A DNA stretch of 39,593 bases. Origin: Bacteroidota bacterium. Its GTDB lineage: Bacteria; Bacteroidota; Bacteroidia; Bacteroidales; WCHB1-69. Position 1 is the first letter of the stretch, and every line of letters begins with the position of its first letter. The position numbers were made by a program, and so were the translations under genes. Shown here piece after piece: positions 34,593 through 39,593 of this stretch. Location: assembly GCA_019135895.1 (NCBI GenBank), contig JAGVVH010000464.1:1-39593 (forward strand). The letters are read 5' to 3'. Under the pieces are notes generated by a model. That model had not been told where the DNA came from, made no database searches, and saw only the letters and a program-made list of their open reading frames with translations.

Positions 34593-34600
34593 CAAATCTA
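34593..34600 (-). promoter_or_regulatory. -7 element for the C10 protease gene
   Basis: Reads TAGATTTG on the reverse strand, 70 bases before the start at 34522. It is the only consensus match seen upstream, so the assignment is tentative. Confidence 0.45.
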
Positions 34601-34872
34601 TGATTTTTTTGTTTACTTTTATAATTCACTAAATAATTATTTGCTTTTCAGTTGATTTTGTATTATATTGCACTTGTTTTTTTATAACTAAATGAATATT
34701 ATGCAAATAATGATTTGGATATGAAATAGTCGAACATGACATGGCAGTTCTTTGATTAATTGTTCTGAAATTTTGTCAGGTTTCTGATAAATTTATAAGA
34801 AATTTATTTTGGTAGATCCTCTTTTTGATTTTTTTTTGAGATCACTATTTCTAATTCAAATTTTTTAAAATA

Positions 34873-34888
34873 TGGCACGGTTATTGTT
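34873..34888 (+). promoter_or_regulatory. Sigma-54 (RpoN) promoter upstream of the ECF sigma gene
   Basis: TGGCACGGTTATTGTT matches the -24/-12 consensus TGGCACG-N4-TTGCW exactly in the -24 block and spacing, with one change (TTGT for TTGC). Transcription would begin about 12 bases past the -12 block, near 34898, leaving a leader of about 20 bases before the ATG at 34918. No TAnnTTTG lies in this position. Confidence 0.7.
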
Positions 34889-34917
34889 TTAGTTTGTGTA
34901 CTTAAATTTAATGACAA

Positions 34918-35451
34918 ATGACAACAAAAAATAATCTCATAGAAAGAGCATTAGGTTACGACCAAGGATTGCGACAATATGCTTTATCACTGACACTTAA
35001 TCAAGATGATGCAAATGATTTACTTCAGGAAACCTATTTAAAAGTATTACTCAATAGTGATTATTATAAAGATGATACGAATCTAAAAGCTTGGGTATAT
35101 ACTATAATGAAAAATACTTTTATCAATAATTATAGAAGAAAACAACGTTCTAAAGTAATCGTTGAGCAATCTGAAGATTTGTATTATCTCAATAATTACG
35201 TTTCTAGTCCTTCGGATTCTGCTGATATGCGTTATTTTGTGAAAGATATCAATGACAAAATCGTAGAAAAAAATGAAGATCAACGTAAACCATTTGAAAT
35301 GTTTCTTGATGGTTTTAAATACCAAGAAATCGCAAATGAAATGAATATTTCAATCGGTACTGTTAAAAGTAGAATCTTTTTTACAAGAAAGAAGTTGATG
35401 AATGATCTGAAAGATTATGTTACGCCAAATTATCCAACTCAAATGGCATAA
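34918..35451 (+). CDS. RNA polymerase sigma factor, ECF/sigma-70 family
   Basis: A 177-residue two-domain sigma factor. Region 2 covers about residues 10-80, with DDANDLLQETYLKVL and LKAWVYTIMKNTFINNYRR (the -10 contact helix). An acidic linker follows, and region 4 (about 115-165) has a helix-turn-helix in YQEIANEMNISIGTVKSRIFFTRKKL. No anti-sigma gene is next to it; the next gene is an oppositely oriented aminotransferase. The gene is preceded by a sigma-54 promoter and followed by a strong terminator, so it is a stand-alone unit. Its regulon is unknown. Confidence 0.93.
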   Translation: MTTKNNLIERALGYDQGLRQYALSLTLNQDDANDLLQETYLKVLLNSDYYKDDTNLKAWVYTIMKNTFINNYRRKQRSKVIVEQSEDLYYLNNYVSSPSDSADMRYFVKDINDKIVEKNEDQRKPFEMFLDGFKYQEIANEMNISIGTVKSRIFFTRKKLMNDLKDYVTPNYPTQMA

Positions 35452-35453
35452 AA

Positions 35454-35481
35454 AAAAGGGCTCTATTGAGCCCTTTTTTTT
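35454..35481. terminator. Bidirectional intrinsic terminator
   Basis: GGGCTC (35458-35463) pairs with GAGCCC (35468-35473) around TATT, flanked by an A-tract and a T-tract. It can end both the sigma-factor transcript and the convergent aminotransferase transcript. Confidence 0.9.
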
Positions 35482-35495
35482 ATAATATTATGTGA

Positions 35496-36728
35496 TTATT
35501 TAAGATTTAAAACAGCTTGTTTTATTCTTTTTACTGCTTCTATTAATTTATCTTCAGAAGTTGCATAAGATAATCTGATGCAATTGTCATCTCCGAAAGC
35601 AATCCCTTGAACCAAAGCTACATTGGCATCGTAAAGAAGATACATGCATAAATCATCTGAGCCGTTAATCTTAGTTTTTTTGTATGTAGCTGCAAATATT
35701 GAATCTGCAGGTGCATCCTTGCCATATAAATCCTTTACATCCGGGAAAAAATAAAATGCACCCTGAGGAAGACGTACTTTAAATCCCGGAATTTCTTGCA
35801 GAAGTTTATAAACTAAATCTCTACGCTTTTTAAATATATCTCTCATTCCAATTATATCCTTTGATGAAGTAGGATCAATTTCCATAGCCTTAATAACTGC
35901 TCGTTGTGCAATTGAACAGGTTGCTGAAGTGACCTGACCTTGTAGTTTATTGCAGGCTTTTGCAATAAAAAGGGGAGCTCCAATAAAACCTACTCGCCAT
36001 CCGGTCATGGCAAATCCTTTGGCAACCCCATTTACAGTTACAACTTGTTCTTTGATGAAATCAAATTGGGCAATGCTTTCGTGTTTTCCTTCAAAATTTA
36101 TATGTTCATATATTTCGTCGGCCATAATAATAATCTGAGGATACTCTTTTACAACTTCAGCAAGTGCTTTCAATTCTTCCTTGGAATACAACATTCCCGT
36201 TGGATTGGAAGGGCTGCTGAACATGATGAGTTTTGTTTTCTGCGTTATGGCTTCTTTCAATTGAGACGGTGTTATTTTAAAGTCGTTCTCAATTTTGGCA
36301 TTCACATAAACCGGAATTCCTTCCGCTACTTTAACTATTTCCTTGTAGGAAACCCAGAATGGAGTGGGAATAATGACCTCATCACCCGGGTTTACTAATG
36401 ACATTACTGTCTGATATATGGACTGTTTAGCGCCGGTTGATACCACAATCTGTTCCGGAGCATAATCCAAATTATTGTCTCTTTTAAATTTCGCACTAAT
36501 GGCCTTACGCAGATCAGGATATCCCGGGACCGGAGGGTAGTGTGTCCAATTTTCATCAATCGCTTTTTTTGCATAATCTTTTATTATCTCCGGAGTGTTG
36601 AAATCCGGCTCTCCAATACTTAAACTGATTACATCTTTACCTGTTTCTTTCAATTCTCTGGCAATTCGTGTCATTGCTAATGTCTCAGATTCAGACATGG
36701 TTAAAACTCTGTTTGATAGTATTTCCAT
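35496..36728 (-). CDS. PLP-dependent class I aminotransferase (aspartate aminotransferase type)
   Basis: A 410-residue enzyme of the class I/II fold, subgroup Ib aspartate aminotransferases. Visible are SLSIGEPDFNTPE (35-47), YPPVPGYPDLRKAI (64-77), STGAKQSIYQ (97-106), SSPSNPTGMLYS (171-182), ADEIYEHI (203-210) and the PLP lysine in NGVAKGFAMTGWRVG (Lys237). The C-terminal CIRLSYA carries the substrate-carboxylate arginine. It most likely interconverts aspartate and oxaloacetate, but prephenate or other acceptors are possible in this subgroup. It shares a divergent promoter region with polA. Confidence 0.92.
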   Translation of the reverse strand: MEILSNRVLTMSESETLAMTRIARELKETGKDVISLSIGEPDFNTPEIIKDYAKKAIDENWTHYPPVPGYPDLRKAISAKFKRDNNLDYAPEQIVVSTGAKQSIYQTVMSLVNPGDEVIIPTPFWVSYKEIVKVAEGIPVYVNAKIENDFKITPSQLKEAITQKTKLIMFSSPSNPTGMLYSKEELKALAEVVKEYPQIIIMADEIYEHINFEGKHESIAQFDFIKEQVVTVNGVAKGFAMTGWRVGFIGAPLFIAKACNKLQGQVTSATCSIAQRAVIKAMEIDPTSSKDIIGMRDIFKKRRDLVYKLLQEIPGFKVRLPQGAFYFFPDVKDLYGKDAPADSIFAATYKKTKINGSDDLCMYLLYDANVALVQGIAFGDDNCIRLSYATSEDKLIEAVKRIKQAVLNLK

Positions 36729-36766
36729 ATTTTATTATTTATAATTTTTATCCGCAATTGTGTCTG

Positions 36767-36774
36767 CAAAAGTA
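36767..36774 (-). promoter_or_regulatory. -7 element for the aminotransferase gene
   Basis: Reads TACTTTTG on the reverse strand, 38 bases before the start at 36728. Confidence 0.6.
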
Positions 36775-36827
36775 CAAAATTTATATTTCTAAAAAACTTA
36801 TTATTATATCTTTCAAGCCAATTTTAG

Positions 36828-36835
36828 TATCTTTG
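36828..36835 (+). promoter_or_regulatory. -7 element for polA
   Basis: TATCTTTG, 26 bases before the ATG at 36862, facing away from the aminotransferase promoter. Confidence 0.6.
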
Positions 36836-36861
36836 CATTTATTATTTTTTGATATCCAACT

Positions 36862-39593
36862 ATGTTGAATAAATTATTTTTACTTGATGCAATGGCATTA
36901 ATCTATAGAGCTTATTATGCCATGATTAAAACACCTCGCTATACATCCAAAGGACTTAATACTTCAGCAATTCTTGGATTTACAAATACATTATATGAAG
37001 TTCTTAAAAATGAAAAACCAACACATATTGCTGTTTCATTTGATACCGGTGCTCCTACAATGAGACATGCTGATTATGATAACTATAAAGCTAATAGAGA
37101 TGCTACCCCTGAGGATATTATCGTTTCTATTCCTTATATAAAAAAAATCATTGAAGCTTTTAATATCCCTGTGGTTGAAATGGATGGATATGAAGCTGAT
37201 GATATTATTGGAACTATAGCTAAAAAAGCTGAAATTGAGGGGTTTAAAGTGTTTATGATGACTTCGGATAAAGATTATGGCCAACTGGTTTCTGAAAATA
37301 TTTTAATGTATAAACCCGGTAAGTTTGGTCAGAAAGCCGAAATTGTTGGAGTGGAGGAAATTTGTCGTAAATATGAAATTTCTAATCCGGAACAACTTAT
37401 TGATATTCTAGGACTTTGGGGAGATGCTTCTGATAATATCCCGGGAGTCCCCGGCATTGGAGAGGTTAAAGCCAAAAAATTGATTTCTCAATTCGGCTTG
37501 ATTGAAAATATTTATAAACATATTGATGAGGTTGATAATGAAAAACTTAAAACTACTCTGATTGAAAATCAAGATAAGGCTTTATTGTCCAAAATGTTGG
37601 CCACTATTATTGTGGATGTTCCGGTAGAGACTCCATTTAAGGAAATGAAGTACGTTGGACCTGATGAAAAAAAATTACGTGAAATTTTTAATGAATTGGA
37701 ATTTAAAGCTTTGTCACAAAGAATTTTTACTGACTTGTCATTAAAAAATTCAGCAGATTCTGATGACAAAACAGTAACACCTGATTTATTTTCTCCTGTT
37801 CAACAGATTGTTAGTAGTCAGTTAATAGATGATGAAAAAGAGAAAATTCCTATTAAAACTACCTTTCGCGATTTATATCATAATATCAAGGGAGTTAAAT
37901 CTTTGGATGAACTTAACTCCATTTTCTTTGGAAATGATATTTCAACAATTTTTTTTGATTGGATATTGATAAATGAAAAAATTACCGGTTTCTCTTTTGC
38001 TTTTGATTCAGATACTGTTTTCTGTCATTTTCTTGAAAATGAAAATAGGAACTTCCTTCCTCTCTTGAAATTTTTGTTTGAAAATGATCATTTGATTGTT
38101 ACATCCCAATGTAAACAAAGTTATAGGTTTTGTAAATCATTGAAAATTAATATTAAAGCTTCTTTCTTTGATGTTCAGATTGCACATTATTTAATTCAGC
38201 CTGAAAATAGTCACAGTATTGACAGATTGGCAGATAGTTATCTTAATTATAGCATGAGAACCATTATTCCTAAAGAGAACAGTGACCCTGACAGTAACAA
38301 GAATAATCTTATTCTTAACAGTAGTGAGAAAGTTGAGGTTTTTCAAAGACTTTATGAGATTTTTAAAATGGAATTGGAAAAAGATAATCTCTTTTCTCTT
38401 TTCGAAAAAATTGAAATGCCCCTTGCTGAAGTTTTGGCTGATATGGAAAATTCAGGGATAAAATTAGATAATGAGGTTTTACAGGAAAATTCTTCTATTC
38501 TTAACAGCGATATACTAAATCTTGAAAATGAAATCTATCAGTTGGCAGGTGAAGAGTTTAATTTGGCTTCTCCTAAACAACTTGGAGTTATTTTATTCAA
38601 TAAACTACAAATTATTGAAAATGCAAAGCTTACCAAAACCAAACAATATCAAACGGGAGAGGAAATCCTTAATAAGTTGGTAAATAAACATCCAATTGTG
38701 CCCTTAATTCTTGAATGGAGAAACTTGTCAAAACTGAAATCTACTTATGTTGATGCTTTGCCTCAACTTATAAACCCTAAAACAGCTAGAATTCATACAA
38801 CTTTCAATCAAACCGTTACTTCGACAGGTAGGTTGAGTTCAGTAAATCCTAATTTACAAAATATTCCTATTAGATCTGAAAGAGGACGTGATGTAAGAAA
38901 GGCTTTTGTGGCATCTGATAAAAATTCAGTTATTCTATCTGCAGATTATTCTCAAATTGAATTGCGGATAGTGGCAGCTATTTGCGGTGATGAAAGTATG
39001 ATTGAATCGTTTATGAAGAATCAGGATATTCATGCCACAATGGCATCCCGTGTCTATAAAGTTCCTTTTGATAAAGTTAATTCAACTATGAGGCGCAATG
39101 CTAAAACAGTTAATTTTGGCATTTTATATGGGATTTCTGCATTCGGTTTGGCTGATAGATTGCATATTCCACAGAAAGAGGCCAGAGAATTAATTACTGA
39201 GTATTACAATAGTTTTCCCAAAATTACTGAATATCTGGAAAATACAATTACTTTTGCCAAAGAACATGGATATGTTGAAACGCTCCTTGGCAGACGTCGG
39301 TATATTAGGGATATCAATTCTGCCAATGCTATTCTTAGAAAAGCTGCAGAAAGAAATGCCATCAACGCCCCAATTCAAGGTACTGCTGCAGATCTTATCA
39401 AAATCGCGATGATTGACATTTATCGGGAATTAAATAAAAGAAAACTAAAAAGTAAAATGTTGTTACAAGTTCACGATGAGCTTGTTTTTGAAGTGCCTCT
39501 TACCGAATTGGAAATTATGAAAAAAATTGTTCCTGAATTGATGAGTGGTGCCATGAATCTGTCAATTCCGCTTTCTGTGGAGCTAAATTACGG
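36862..39593 (+). CDS. polA: DNA polymerase I (cut at the right window edge)
   Basis: The frame from the ATG at 36862 stays open to the window end (910 complete codons) and lacks only a short tail. The 5'-3' exonuclease domain (1 to about 290) shows LFLLDAMALIYRAYYAM, SFDTGAPTMRH and WGDASDNIPGVPGIG. The middle 3'-5' exonuclease-like domain (about 330-510) lacks the catalytic acids: the DxE position is D366-W-I368, and later motifs are also lost. The polymerase domain is complete: motif A SADYSQIELRIVAA, motif B RRNAKTVNFGILYG and motif C QVHDELVFEVP. It works in Okazaki-fragment processing and repair. Confidence 0.96.
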   Translation, partial: MLNKLFLLDAMALIYRAYYAMIKTPRYTSKGLNTSAILGFTNTLYEVLKNEKPTHIAVSFDTGAPTMRHADYDNYKANRDATPEDIIVSIPYIKKIIEAFNIPVVEMDGYEADDIIGTIAKKAEIEGFKVFMMTSDKDYGQLVSENILMYKPGKFGQKAEIVGVEEICRKYEISNPEQLIDILGLWGDASDNIPGVPGIGEVKAKKLISQFGLIENIYKHIDEVDNEKLKTTLIENQDKALLSKMLATIIVDVPVETPFKEMKYVGPDEKKLREIFNELEFKALSQRIFTDLSLKNSADSDDKTVTPDLFSPVQQIVSSQLIDDEKEKIPIKTTFRDLYHNIKGVKSLDELNSIFFGNDISTIFFDWILINEKITGFSFAFDSDTVFCHFLENENRNFLPLLKFLFENDHLIVTSQCKQSYRFCKSLKINIKASFFDVQIAHYLIQPENSHSIDRLADSYLNYSMRTIIPKENSDPDSNKNNLILNSSEKVEVFQRLYEIFKMELEKDNLFSLFEKIEMPLAEVLADMENSGIKLDNEVLQENSSILNSDILNLENEIYQLAGEEFNLASPKQLGVILFNKLQIIENAKLTKTKQYQTGEEILNKLVNKHPIVPLILEWRNLSKLKSTYVDALPQLINPKTARIHTTFNQTVTSTGRLSSVNPNLQNIPIRSERGRDVRKAFVASDKNSVILSADYSQIELRIVAAICGDESMIESFMKNQDIHATMASRVYKVPFDKVNSTMRRNAKTVNFGILYGISAFGLADRLHIPQKEARELITEYYNSFPKITEYLENTITFAKEHGYVETLLGRRRYIRDINSANAILRKAAERNAINAPIQGTAADLIKIAMIDIYRELNKRKLKSKMLLQVHDELVFEVPLTELEIMKKIVPELMSGAMNLSIPLSVELNY

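Larger units (their letters stand above)
34550..34917. other. Divergent gene-free stretch
   Basis: Between the C10 protease and sigma-factor genes. It holds the reverse -7 element at 34593-34600 and the forward sigma-54 site at 34873-34888. The middle, about 34601-34872, is AT-rich and shows no open frame, strong hairpin or repeat. It could hold enhancer sites for a sigma-54 activator, but I see no clear palindrome. Confidence 0.55.

Noticed and set aside
1..39593. CRISPR array, prophage, insertion-sequence transposase or toxin-antitoxin pair
   Set aside because: No regularly spaced repeats, transposase or integrase motifs, phage structural genes or paired small toxin/antitoxin genes are visible on either strand.

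Overview
The window is chromosomal DNA from a low-GC member of the Bacteroidota, probably Bacteroidales or a close relative. Four things point there. Many genes are preceded by the Bacteroidota primary-sigma -7 element TAnnTTTG, and almost none by a Shine-Dalgarno sequence. There is a fused MurF-alanine racemase. There is a type IX secretion (T9SS) protein, PorQ, plus two secreted proteases that end in T9SS sorting domains. Several lipoproteins and outer-membrane barrels have Bacteroidota-style signal peptides. The genes are mostly housekeeping and gene density is high. I see no insertion-sequence transposase, prophage or CRISPR array.

Layout, left to right. 1-4.9 kb: an intergenic repeat remnant, an outer-membrane barrel, thyA (reverse), pta, a second envelope protein and a LolC/E-type permease. 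4.9-5.46 kb: a gene-free stretch with AT palindromes and a GC-rich set of hairpins that looks like a structured RNA. 5.46-6.6 kb: two uncharacterised lipoproteins, the second with a thioredoxin-like pattern. 6.7-8.1 kb: a divergent acetyltransferase and amidase. 8.2-11.7 kb: a reverse operon murG-yqeY-thioesterase-murC, a rearranged piece of the division/cell-wall cluster. 11.8-12.7 kb: a flavodoxin-like gene whose probable leader holds a full copy of the repeat seen at the left edge. 12.7-17 kb: a forward run pyrC-xseA-xseB-methyltransferase-trmD. 17.2-21.6 kb: murF-alr and a membrane-bound sugar-nucleotide 4,6-dehydratase.

21.7-28.4 kb is a reverse operon, porQ, DegT-type sugar aminotransferase, gingipain-like C25 protease, surE and a small membrane protein. 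It joins a component of the T9SS cargo-attachment machinery, a possible sugar-synthesis enzyme and a T9SS cargo. 28.5-29.3 kb is an agmatinase. 29.45-29.8 kb holds the decayed 5' end of an M16 peptidase gene. 29.8-32.3 kb holds an acyltransferase, an LD-carboxypeptidase and a short-chain dehydrogenase downstream of tRNA-Arg(CCG). 32.4-34.6 kb is a C10 (streptopain-type) T9SS-exported protease. 34.9 kb onward: an ECF-type sigma factor behind a well-formed sigma-54 promoter, an aspartate-type aminotransferase, and polA, which runs off the right end.

The genes serve envelope building (MurC, MurF, Alr, MurG, LD-carboxypeptidase, Lol-type permease, 4,6-dehydratase), T9SS secretion and secreted proteolysis, nucleotide metabolism (ThyA, PyrC, SurE) and DNA/RNA maintenance (ExoVII, PolA, TrmD). 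I do not see an obvious complete new system. The best leads are the structured intergenic element at 5.17-5.31 kb, the sigma-54 promoter on the sigma-factor gene, the T9SS-linked operon, the PolA whose proofreading residues appear lost, and the M16 pseudogene.
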